A DNA stretch of 64,000 nucleotides from an uncultured Candidatus Melainabacteria bacterium (GTDB lineage Bacteria > Cyanobacteriota > Vampirovibrionia > Gastranaerophilales > Gastranaerophilaceae): assembly GCA_934754425.1 (NCBI GenBank), contig CAKVIN010000009.1, positions 24,167-88,166 of the forward strand. The letters are read 5' to 3'. A program made the position numbers and the translations under genes. The notes under the pieces are model-generated. The model had not been told where the DNA came from. It did not search any database and worked only from the letters and a program-made list of their open reading frames with translations. Shown one piece after another: positions 1-8,464 of this stretch (position 1 is its first letter; the number at the start of each line of letters is the position of its first letter).

Positions 1-2022
1 ATTAACAAATTCTGCGCTTTGTTTAGCTTCTAATAAGAATTTTAATGCTTCTGGATTTTGTTCCTTTTGATAAATTTTTGCAAGATTTGATGCGTTGTAA
101 TAAATCCCTTCATAGTTATTATTTCTTTTTTCTATATTATAAGCTTTTGTGAAGCAGTCTTTTGCATCAGAAAAATTGTTGTTGTCCAAATAGCATGAAC
201 CTAAGTTTGAATATGCTAATGCTTTATATGGATTTTGTCCACTCAAGGCTATGCATTTTGAATAATATTCGAAAGCTTCTTTTTCATTACATTTATCATC
301 GTTTACCAATGCGTATTTGAAAAATAATTCGGCTTTTTTTTCTTCATCTGTATTATCATCTAATGATGCCAATGCTTTTTGATAATAACTGTAAGCTTCT
401 TCCGGTTTGCCTGTTGTAGAATAGATGTTTCCCAATAGTGTGCAACTTGCAACCAACAGTGATTGTGGAGTATCAACAGAATAAATAACTTTTTTTATCG
501 TATCAATTGCTCTATCAATTTTGTACATGACAAAATACAAATCAGTTAATTCGTAATATAAATAATTTAGATTTATAACTTCATTATGTTTTTTGTAATA
601 GATCTCAACTAATTCAAAATAATGTTGTGCATTTGAATATTTTTCAATATTTTTGTAAAGGCGAGCTAATGCTAATCTTGTTTCAATTAGAGTTTGTGTA
701 TCAATATTTTGCATATTTAAAATTTCAATATAAGTATCAATAGCTGCCGTATTGTTTTTTTCTTCAGTATATTTTATTGCACGTTTAATTTTTTCTTCTA
801 CAGTTGGAGATTTTTCTGTATGTTCAGGTTTATGTATATTTTGCGTTGTTTCAATAATTTCTTTTTGAGGTTTTTGACCTTGTTCGATTTCTGCAATTTT
901 TTTATTATGATACTCAATCTCTGCTCTCATTGCCTGGCGAGATATTGTTAAAGTACGAGTTTGCAAAGGTTCTTTAAGTTGTTTTTCATAAATTTTTACA
1001 ATATATTTATGTAATTTAATTTCGGTTTTGGTTGGTATAGAAATGTCAATATTTTGTTGAAAATAATCTTGAACGTATATAATTTCGCCAACTTGAAATA
1101 TCATCAAATTGTTTTTTAAATATTCTAAAGAAAATTCATCATACAATTCAAAAATAGCCAATGCATTTAAAGAAACACCGTGTCTTACTGTTCTTAAAAA
1201 CCAAAAGAAATTTCTGATAGTAGTTGGTATAAGATTTATGTAAGTAAATCCTAAGTATGCATCAAAATTCATGCCTGATTGATTGAATTTGTTTAGAAAA
1301 TCGTTTAGAGAAATTTTCATTGCTTGAACAATTTTTAGTGACAAAGCTGTATAGTAATAATATCCTCTTGTGTATTTGTAAAAATCATCAAGTGTTGTAT
1401 CTGTATATGTAAGCTGATAAGAATTTATAAATTCTTTGAAAATATCTTTGGAAAGAGCTTTAAGAAAAATTTTCTTATCAACTTTTATATTGCCAAAATT
1501 GTTAGGAGTCATTGCTCTGGTTGATGCAATGAATTTTATATTTGAATTTTGTATTATATTTTGTAAAAAATCAATTACAAATTGTCTATTTTCAATTTCT
1601 ATATCATCATATGAATGTAAAATTATAAGAAAAGGTTTTTTTATTGACGAAATGTATTGTTGAAGTTTTACAACCAGCGTAGTAACTTTTGCATTTATAT
1701 TTACAACTTTTGAAAGCGCATTGTTTTCTATTGTATCAATAAATGATAGCAGTATGTCATCGCATACGGTAGCGGCTTTACAATAATATTCCAGAATAAT
1801 AACATCATCGCTTAAAAAATTTGATACGTAGTTGATAAACTGTCTTTTTCCCGTACCAAGAAATCCGTGAATGTATAAGAATTTGTTGTCAGTTTTAAAA
1901 AAATCGACAGCTTTTACTACTTCTGCGTAGTTGTTGCGCAAAAGAAATTTGTTTATACAAGGGGAATCTTGTAAATTAATATTTTCTGTATTTATGGAGC
2001 TATCTAAATATTCATAATCCAT
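1..2022 (-). CDS. Putative STAND/AAA-type ATPase with C-terminal TPR repeats (3' end outside window)
   Basis: An open frame of 674 codons runs from an ATG at 2022 through base 1 with no stop, so the protein is cut by the window edge. A Walker A motif (GFLGTGK, residues 53-59) and a hydrophobic strand with a DD pair around 131-140 (Walker B-like) indicate a P-loop NTPase. The segment NIKFIASTRA resembles a sensor strand. After a winged-helix-like middle and a charged linker (about 375-410), the remainder is TPR-like helical repeats (for example NPYKALAYSNLGSCYLDNN). This matches signal-transduction ATPases that pair an NTPase with a TPR sensor. The target is unknown. It is divergent from plsY with about 85 bases between starts. 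The NTPase and TPR calls are firm, the function is not. Confidence 0.7.
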   Translation of the reverse strand, partial: MDYEYLDSSINTENINLQDSPCINKFLLRNNYAEVVKAVDFFKTDNKFLYIHGFLGTGKRQFINYVSNFLSDDVIILEYYCKAATVCDDILLSFIDTIENNALSKVVNINAKVTTLVVKLQQYISSIKKPFLIILHSYDDIEIENRQFVIDFLQNIIQNSNIKFIASTRAMTPNNFGNIKVDKKIFLKALSKDIFKEFINSYQLTYTDTTLDDFYKYTRGYYYYTALSLKIVQAMKISLNDFLNKFNQSGMNFDAYLGFTYINLIPTTIRNFFWFLRTVRHGVSLNALAIFELYDEFSLEYLKNNLMIFQVGEIIYVQDYFQQNIDISIPTKTEIKLHKYIVKIYEKQLKEPLQTRTLTISRQAMRAEIEYHNKKIAEIEQGQKPQKEIIETTQNIHKPEHTEKSPTVEEKIKRAIKYTEEKNNTAAIDTYIEILNMQNIDTQTLIETRLALARLYKNIEKYSNAQHYFELVEIYYKKHNEVINLNYLYYELTDLYFVMYKIDRAIDTIKKVIYSVDTPQSLLVASCTLLGNIYSTTGKPEEAYSYYQKALASLDDNTDEEKKAELFFKYALVNDDKCNEKEAFEYYSKCIALSGQNPYKALAYSNLGSCYLDNNNFSDAKDCFTKAYNIEKRNNNYEGIYYNASNLAKIYQKEQNPEALKFLLEAKQSAEFVN

Positions 2023-2064
2023 AAAACGATTTTAAATGATATTTATGTATTTTGCAAATATTTT

Positions 2065-2072
2065 GGTATAAT
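2065..2072 (+). promoter_or_regulatory. Possible extended -10 promoter for plsY-pflA
   Basis: GGTATAAT lies 35 bases before the plsY ATG in the gap between divergent genes. No good -35 hexamer is present at 17 bases, so an extended -10 promoter is the best reading. Confidence 0.35.
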
Positions 2073-2106
2073 AAAATGTATTAGAGAATATTTGGAGGAA
2101 ATTTAA

Positions 2107-2715
2107 ATGTTTCATATTTGTTTTGAATTGGCAATTGTTGCAATTGTGGCTTATATAATCGGTTCTATTCCAACCGGTTATTTAATTGTGAAAGCAAAAA
2201 CCGGTCAAGATATCAGAACAGTTGGTTCTGGTTCAACCGGCGCTACAAATGTAAAAAGAGTTTTAGGCAAAAAATATTTCTTTTTGGTTATGCTATTGGA
2301 TGCTCTAAAAGGCGCAACTCCTGTTATATTGGCAAAACTTTTTGCAACAGTTGGTTTGGGGATTGGTATAGCACCTGTGCTTGCAGCTATATTTGTTATT
2401 ATCGGACATAGTAAATCTGTATTTTTACAGTTTAAAGGCGGCAAATCTGTTGCTTCAGGCGTAGGAACTATTCTTGCTCTTAATCCGATTGTTGGATTGA
2501 TTATAGCATTAATTTGGGGAGTTATAACTTATACTACAAAATACGTATCTGTTGGTTCAATGATTGCACTTTTAATATCTCCATTTTTAATGTATTTTTT
2601 CTCTGCTCCGATTGCGTATGTTGTATATTGTTTGTTAGGTGCTATATATATAGTGTATTTGCATAGAGAAAATATTAAACGTCTTATTCAGGGTAATGAA
2701 AATAAAGTTCGTTAA
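2107..2715 (+). CDS. plsY: Acyl-phosphate glycerol-3-phosphate acyltransferase PlsY
   Basis: PlsY transfers an acyl group from acyl-phosphate to glycerol-3-phosphate in the inner membrane, the first step of phospholipid synthesis. The 202-residue length is normal. The family signatures are all visible: GSIPTGYLI near the N-terminus, the glycine-rich GSGSTGATN with the following Arg/Lys, the DALKG motif, GHSKSVFLQFKGGKSVA, and HRENIKRL near the C-terminus. Several hydrophobic segments give a multi-pass membrane protein. A GGAGG ribosome site sits 8 bases before the ATG. pflA follows after 21 bases and is probably co-transcribed. Confidence 0.95.
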   Translation: MFHICFELAIVAIVAYIIGSIPTGYLIVKAKTGQDIRTVGSGSTGATNVKRVLGKKYFFLVMLLDALKGATPVILAKLFATVGLGIGIAPVLAAIFVIIGHSKSVFLQFKGGKSVASGVGTILALNPIVGLIIALIWGVITYTTKYVSVGSMIALLISPFLMYFFSAPIAYVVYCLLGAIYIVYLHRENIKRLIQGNENKVR

Positions 2716-2736
2716 TAAAATTGAAAGGTTATAATT

Positions 2737-3489
2737 ATGTCAGAAGATATTATTGGAAATATACATTCAGTAGAAAGTTGTGGTACGGTAGATGGCCCTG
2801 GGATAAGGTTTGTAGTTTTTACACAAGGCTGTCCTATGAGATGTCAATATTGTCACAATCCTGATACTTGGGAATTTAAAGATAATCAAAAAGTTACTGC
2901 TGATGAAATTTTGGCACAATATGATGGGGTGAAAGAATTTTGTACCGGAGGTATTACTGTTACCGGTGGTGAACCGATGTGTCAAATGGATTTTGTAACT
3001 GAATTGTTTAAAAAAGCTCAGGCTAAGGGAATAAATACGGCTCTTGATACATCAGGAGTTATGTTTAAACCTGATAATAAAGAAAAGCTCGATGAGTTAT
3101 TGAAGTATACAAGTGTCGTTCTTTTAGATATCAAACATATTGATGATGATGAGCATAAAAAACTTACAGGACATTCAAATAAGAATATTCTTGCGTTTGC
3201 GAAGTATTTGTCTGAAATTAAAAAGCCAATGTGGGTAAGACACGTTGTTGTTCCGGGAATCACTTTTAAGGAAGAATATTTAACAAGATTAGGTGAATTT
3301 TTAGGAACATTGCAAAATATAGTCGCTTTGGATGTTTTACCATATCATGATATGGCTATTCCAAAATATGAAAATTTAAAAATAGATTATCCGCTAAAAG
3401 GTGTTCCACCATTAAGTCATGATGAAGCTTTACAGGCGAGAAATATTATTTTGAAAGCGTATAAAGAACAAAAACAAAAACTTAAATAA
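2737..3489 (+). CDS. pflA: Pyruvate formate-lyase activating enzyme (radical SAM)
   Basis: This enzyme installs the glycyl radical on pyruvate formate-lyase, using SAM and a [4Fe-4S] cluster. The cluster motif CxxxCxxC is C32, C36, C39 in GCPMRCQYCHNPDTW, followed by the TGGEP motif for SAM binding. The N-terminal IHSVESCGTVDGPGIRFV is typical of PflA. The 250-residue length is full. Its likely substrate, pflB, is at 63039 in the same window, about 60 kb away, so the pair is not in one operon here. The gene lies just downstream of plsY. A hairpin at 3516 probably ends transcription. Confidence 0.95.
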   Translation: MSEDIIGNIHSVESCGTVDGPGIRFVVFTQGCPMRCQYCHNPDTWEFKDNQKVTADEILAQYDGVKEFCTGGITVTGGEPMCQMDFVTELFKKAQAKGINTALDTSGVMFKPDNKEKLDELLKYTSVVLLDIKHIDDDEHKKLTGHSNKNILAFAKYLSEIKKPMWVRHVVVPGITFKEEYLTRLGEFLGTLQNIVALDVLPYHDMAIPKYENLKIDYPLKGVPPLSHDEALQARNIILKAYKEQKQKLK

Positions 3490-3515
3490 TCGGTTTTTAA
3501 AATTTAGAAAAGTAG

Positions 3516-3552
3516 GGTGGGGAAAGCGTTAGCGTCCCCACCAATAAATTTT
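3516..3552. terminator. Hairpin between convergent pflA and nucleotidase genes
   Basis: A 7-bp stem GGTGGGG (3516-3522) / CCCCACC (3536-3542) with a 13-base loop is followed by an AT-rich run with five T. It lies between two convergent genes and is a candidate for terminating pflA. Confidence 0.55.
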
Positions 3553-3571
3553 TATACAAAAAATCGGTAAA

Positions 3572-5167
3572 TTAATCTTCAAACTTAATACGTCCAGTTT
3601 GATTAATTACAACCGGTTTATTTAATTTTTTAATGTATTCGCAAGTTAGAACATCTTTATCATATGGTCGGATTTCAAGACATTTGTCTTCCGGTGCTAA
3701 AACAGCGTAATCTGCACCTGCAGACATCATGAATTCGTCTGTTGCAACTTTGTACATTTTATCTTCTTTTGGATTATTAATATCAATAGGTGTTTCTTTT
3801 CCGTTTTTGTCAACAAAATTCATTGCGGTCAATTCACCTTTTTTAGGGCTTACAGTATAATTAAGACCGGAAACAGCTATTAATCCGGGTTTGTTGCCGT
3901 GGCTATTATATGTTGTTTTGATTGTTGCTTTGAACATATCGACAAGAGTTTTTTCAGAAACTTCTGCAAGTGACATTCTATCGAAGAATGGCGCAATATC
4001 TTTAATATCTCTAGAATCAATTACACCTTCATGGAAGAAATTTCTTATACCGCTATTGTTCCAAACACCAATATCAGCGCCCATTTCTTCTCTCATTGCA
4101 TCACAAACGAAGTTTGCGTGTGGATTCTCTTCAATCAAAGATGTTGGAGGTGGTGGTGCTTGTTTAATGTAACCGACTCTTTCCGGTTTGCCCATGATTT
4201 CATCAAACACAAATTGGTTAATCATGTTTTTGTGGAACAATCTTGTTTCGCCAAGATTGTTTTGCGCTTTTGTAATAACTCCATCTTTGTCGAATGTAAG
4301 ATTAAGTTTTCCAAAATAACTACCATCTCGACCGGCTTCTGTCATAATTACAGGCTCTCCAGATTTTGAGTAAAGTAAGTTTTCACCTTCTTTAATATCT
4401 TTTATAAGTTCGTGAGTGTGACCACCGATTATGACATCAATGCCGTCAGTATTTTGTGCCAAAATCTGATCTTTTGCTTTTCCTAAATGAGATAATAAGA
4501 TTATTTTATTGATTCCGTGTTCTTTTAATTTGTCAACTTCATCTTGAACATCATCGATTGTGTCTTCTAATTCGTCAACTGTACAGTCTGTGTGATAATT
4601 AGGGTGCGTAAGTCTATCGAACATGTCTATTGGTGAAGCACCTACTAAACCTATTTTTTCTCCGTTAACTTCTACAATTTTTGAGCTTTTTAATGCATCT
4701 TCCAGACGAGCACGTCCTAATTCTTTTACTTCGTCTTCGTCTTCATTTTCAAGCAATTCTTTTCTAAAATTAGCTGCTAAAACATCACCCTTGAAGTCAT
4801 CCAATGAATCTATTAAGTCTTCTTGTGTAGTATCCATTTCGTGATTGCCTAAAGCAGTTGCTTTTATGTCTGCCAAATCTAAAAATTTCATTGTGGCTCT
4901 GTGTATAGCTTTGTTTTTTTCATCTCCAATATCATTATCACCGGCGGAAACTTTTAAATCTCCTTTTATACCTGATAAAATTCGCATCATATTGTTTGTT
5001 TGTCCGTGAGTATCATTGACATACCCAATAGACATCTCAAAAGAATCTTGTTTTGGATTTCTTTCAAGTTCGGATGGTTTGTTAGTATTTGTATTACTGT
5101 TAGTGCCGTTAGCTTTAAATGGAAGCTTCGGTAAATTAAAATTGTTTGTTCGGATGCTAAAATTCAT
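3572..5167 (-). CDS. 5'-nucleotidase / UshA-like metallophosphatase
   Basis: The protein has the two-domain architecture of the 5'-nucleotidase (UshA/YfkN) family. The N-terminal calcineurin-like phosphoesterase carries the metal ligands in DTHGQ (near residue 53), AGDNDIGD, GNHEMD, LLSHLG and GGHTHE. The C-terminal nucleotide-binding domain contains VWNNSGIRNFFHEG. Members hydrolyse nucleotides or related phosphoesters. No Sec signal peptide is visible, although most relatives are periplasmic. The first 40 residues are Asn/Thr-rich, disordered-looking, and contain an LPFKANG motif similar in style to other N-termini in this window. AAGGA precedes the ATG. It stands alone between convergent pflA and comEC. 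Confidence 0.85.
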   Translation of the reverse strand: MNFSIRTNNFNLPKLPFKANGTNSNTNTNKPSELERNPKQDSFEMSIGYVNDTHGQTNNMMRILSGIKGDLKVSAGDNDIGDEKNKAIHRATMKFLDLADIKATALGNHEMDTTQEDLIDSLDDFKGDVLAANFRKELLENEDEDEVKELGRARLEDALKSSKIVEVNGEKIGLVGASPIDMFDRLTHPNYHTDCTVDELEDTIDDVQDEVDKLKEHGINKIILLSHLGKAKDQILAQNTDGIDVIIGGHTHELIKDIKEGENLLYSKSGEPVIMTEAGRDGSYFGKLNLTFDKDGVITKAQNNLGETRLFHKNMINQFVFDEIMGKPERVGYIKQAPPPPTSLIEENPHANFVCDAMREEMGADIGVWNNSGIRNFFHEGVIDSRDIKDIAPFFDRMSLAEVSEKTLVDMFKATIKTTYNSHGNKPGLIAVSGLNYTVSPKKGELTAMNFVDKNGKETPIDINNPKEDKMYKVATDEFMMSAGADYAVLAPEDKCLEIRPYDKDVLTCEYIKKLNKPVVINQTGRIKFED

Positions 5168-5306
5168 AAAACTTTTCCTTCTACTTTGTTTGTATAAAAA
5201 CAGCTAAAAATAAAAATTGCTAAATCTTTTTTTAAATTGTTAAGCAATTTTGAAAATCGTTACATTTGATATAAGTAGAATAATAAAAAAGAATATAATA
5301 TTAGTT

Positions 5307-7694
5307 TTATTTCTCTAAAATATATTTTTTGCGTTTAGAATCATACGTATATATTTTAAAATATTTTTGATTGATTACAAATTTTATTGAATTATGAATA
5401 TCCGTTCTAAAAATTCTGCTTTGTCTTAATGTTGCTAATGTATAAACCGACGGATGACCAAATTTATTTTCTCCAACTGAGATTAATGAAATTTGTGGCT
5501 TTAAATATTCTGCTAAATCCTTGTTAATAACTCCATTTGCACCGTGGTGACCAACTTTTAATACTGTAATTGGAGTTGGTATTGAATTCTTAATTTCTTT
5601 TAAAGGTTCTATACCTGCATCTCCTGTAAAAAGCATGCTAAAATTGTTATAGCAAAGATATGTTAAAATTGAATTTTCATTATCCCCTACTCCCTTAATA
5701 GAAGAAATGTAATTTTTGATAACAAGTCCGTTATTATTAAAAATTTCTTGATTATTTTCACTTAAAACTAATTGAACATTTTGTTTTTTAGCTGTTTTAT
5801 AAATTTCTTGCGCTTGTGTGGATTTATGTTTTAAATCATTAACATAAATTTTGTTAACTTTAACTCCATTCATTAAATCAACAGCTCCGCCACAATGATC
5901 ATTATCAAAATGCGTAATGATAATTGTATCAATTTCTTTAATTCCTCTATCCAATAAATATTTCAAAATTAGAATTTCAGCAATAGATTTTCCACCATTA
6001 TAGCCGGCTTTTGCCGTATCAATAATAAGATATTTGTTTTCCGGAGTTTTAATTAAAAAAGAATCTGCATTCCCAACATCAAAAGCCGTTATTTCCAAAT
6101 TTCTGTTTGGAAAAGAAATAAAAGTTAGAGCTATAACAATTAACAAAGTTGATAAAATAAATTTTATAATTTTTCCATATTTTACCCTTATTTCTTTATT
6201 CATTAAAGCGATAATAAATAAAAGAATTGCATAATATATAATTATTTGAAATATACTCGGGTGGCTTGTTTGCATTGTAGAATGAGGAAGATTTCCCCAA
6301 AAATCCGAAATGTTAACCAAAATTGTAATTAGCGGATTCAAAACAAAATCAAATATCTTACATATAATTTGAGGCGTAATTGGTGCTATAAGTGAGCTTA
6401 TAAAACCGCCAAAACTTATTATTGAAAGTATTGGAACGCTCATGATATTTGCAAAAACAGAATATAAACTTATATTATTAAAATAAAATACTTGAATCGG
6501 AATTACCCATAATTGTGCAATAATAGGAATGCTAACAGTTCCAACAATATAATCTAAAAATCGATTTTTAAATTTAATTAAATACGGTGTCATAACGAGC
6601 AAGCCGAAAGTTACAATAAAAGAAAGTTGAAAACCAACATCATTTATATACATCGGATTGTATAAGAGCATTAAAAACGCAACAAACGCTAATAGCGAAA
6701 TACTGTGCGCATCTCTATCAATAAGTTTTCCTATAAGCACAAATACAAGCATAAAAGTTGCTCTAATAACAGAAGCGCCAAGACCTGTCATTAGAGAATA
6801 AAGAAGTACCATTACAATACCGATAGAAATATTAACTTTGTAATTTACACGCAAAAGCTTTAGAAAGAAAAAGAAAAACGAAAATATAAATGCAACATTC
6901 ATGCCGGAAGCCGCAAGAATATGAAGTAATCCGGAATTTATAAATGATTGTTTAATATTTTCCGGTGGTGAAACGGCATCATCACCAAAAACAATACCGC
7001 CTAAAATCTCTAAATTCGGACTTGCTAAATAATTTGAATGTATAGATATAATTTTCTCTCTATAATCATTTATCCATTGTAAAGTTTTTTCTTTACGTGT
7101 TAATTTATTATTTAATTTTTGTAGCTTTGAATTTTGTTTTCCATAAAAAACAGAATACACATCAAAATTTCGTAAATAATTCCCATAATCAAATTGTGAA
7201 GGATTTCCAGCTTTAAATGGTACAGAAAGACGTCCAGAAATTTTATAATAATCATAAATTTTCAACTTTTCATCTGTATTTATACTGACTAAAACTTTTT
7301 CATTATCAAATTCTTTAATTATATTATTGTATTCAATTTTATCAACCTTGAATAAAAAATTTTGTTTATCAGCTTTTTTAGACTGCGGAATAGATAATAT
7401 TTGACCCGATATTGTTGAATTTACAGGAGCAATATTTAAAAGTTCATCAGTGGTTTTGAGTCTGAATTGAGTATTTATAATTCCTAAATAAAATATAATC
7501 GCCCAGATTAGAATATGTTTGAGTTTAAAAAGATTTGTTGTTAATAATAGAATTAACATTATCGTAATCAGACTTGTAAACATCAAAACATGACCACTTA
7601 AAACAGAATATAATGCTAATATATAAAATATGACAGAAATCAACATTAAAGCATTTTTATTTTGTGATATTGCAATACATACATCCTTAAACAT
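5307..7694 (-). CDS. comEC: ComEC/Rec2 family DNA-uptake channel
   Basis: ComEC is the inner-membrane channel that brings single-stranded DNA into the cytoplasm during natural transformation. The 795 residues show the full architecture. There is an N-terminal membrane region with a DUF4131-type OB segment (about 70-210), a Competence domain with many membrane helices and the ILAASGMNVAF motif, and a C-terminal metallo-beta-lactamase-like domain with THFDNDHCGG, FTGDAG and VGHHG. It is last in the leftward run eamA-dnaE-exported protein-comEC, 86 bases after the preceding gene. No other competence gene is in the window. Confidence 0.9.
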   Translation of the reverse strand: MFKDVCIAISQNKNALMLISVIFYILALYSVLSGHVLMFTSLITIMLILLLTTNLFKLKHILIWAIIFYLGIINTQFRLKTTDELLNIAPVNSTISGQILSIPQSKKADKQNFLFKVDKIEYNNIIKEFDNEKVLVSINTDEKLKIYDYYKISGRLSVPFKAGNPSQFDYGNYLRNFDVYSVFYGKQNSKLQKLNNKLTRKEKTLQWINDYREKIISIHSNYLASPNLEILGGIVFGDDAVSPPENIKQSFINSGLLHILAASGMNVAFIFSFFFFFLKLLRVNYKVNISIGIVMVLLYSLMTGLGASVIRATFMLVFVLIGKLIDRDAHSISLLAFVAFLMLLYNPMYINDVGFQLSFIVTFGLLVMTPYLIKFKNRFLDYIVGTVSIPIIAQLWVIPIQVFYFNNISLYSVFANIMSVPILSIISFGGFISSLIAPITPQIICKIFDFVLNPLITILVNISDFWGNLPHSTMQTSHPSIFQIIIYYAILLFIIALMNKEIRVKYGKIIKFILSTLLIVIALTFISFPNRNLEITAFDVGNADSFLIKTPENKYLIIDTAKAGYNGGKSIAEILILKYLLDRGIKEIDTIIITHFDNDHCGGAVDLMNGVKVNKIYVNDLKHKSTQAQEIYKTAKKQNVQLVLSENNQEIFNNNGLVIKNYISSIKGVGDNENSILTYLCYNNFSMLFTGDAGIEPLKEIKNSIPTPITVLKVGHHGANGVINKDLAEYLKPQISLISVGENKFGHPSVYTLATLRQSRIFRTDIHNSIKFVINQKYFKIYTYDSKRKKYILEK

Positions 7695-7780
7695 AGAACA
7701 ATTTTATCATAAATTTGTAATTGAATAAGATATAAAATACAATACGAGAAAGCTTAAATTAAATTTAAAGCAAATAATAA

Positions 7781-8428
7781 TTACATTTCTTCTCTTAACA
7801 AAAGTATAGCAGAATTCATTTCTTCTAATAAATATTGGAGTTGTTGTTGTATATTCTCAGGATTATAAATAGAACCACTGGAAGAATACGCAAGATATCT
7901 TTGATACGTTACAGCTTCACGTCTAAGCGTAGAAATTGATTTTACATACCTATTAACTTCTTGTAGTTTTCTGAATGATTCAAAATAACATTCCGGTTTG
8001 CCATCATATTTTTGAGCTAAATTGTCAATATTTAATGTTAACAAATTTGCTTTAGTTATAAATAGTTGCAAACTTTCATTATCTTCAATACAATCTACAA
8101 GTTTTTCCAGCATTGGAATTATTTCATTTGTGTCATTTGCGTATTGAGAAGTTTTACCTTTTTTCTGAATAATGTTAATAAACGCAGGATTATCTTTCGG
8201 CACAGGTTTTAAATCACTTGGATTATCAAAACCTTCTTGTGCTTCAAAAATTGGAGTTGCAACCTTTGTTTTTGATTTTTCTATCTTATCGCCTAAATTT
8301 GGCAATGTTCCGGCATACCCTTTTCCTTCCAACTCTTTTTCTAATTGAGGATCTTTTTTATTCCAGAAAAAAGCTTGAGAAGGTAGTGCAAAGCTCATCA
8401 TTATTAAACAAATTAAAAACTTCTTCAT
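7781..8428 (-). CDS. Exported protein of unknown function
   Basis: I do not recognise this 215-residue protein. It starts with a clear Sec signal peptide (two Lys, a hydrophobic core, and LPSQA before a likely cleavage site near residue 19). The mature part is mostly charged and alpha-helical with no membrane helix, so it should be periplasmic or outer-membrane associated. It lies 36 bases after dnaE and before comEC on the same strand. That could hint at a link to DNA uptake, but position is the only evidence. Confidence 0.7.
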   Translation of the reverse strand: MKKFLICLIMMSFALPSQAFFWNKKDPQLEKELEGKGYAGTLPNLGDKIEKSKTKVATPIFEAQEGFDNPSDLKPVPKDNPAFINIIQKKGKTSQYANDTNEIIPMLEKLVDCIEDNESLQLFITKANLLTLNIDNLAQKYDGKPECYFESFRKLQEVNRYVKSISTLRREAVTYQRYLAYSSSGSIYNPENIQQQLQYLLEEMNSAILLLREEM

Positions 8429-8464
8429 ATTTATATTATAGTTATTTATTTTAAAAAGGCAAAG

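Noticed and set aside
1436..1663. A 75-codon plus-strand frame
   Set aside because: It lies opposite the long ATPase-TPR frame that is open across 1-2022 and lacks its own signals.
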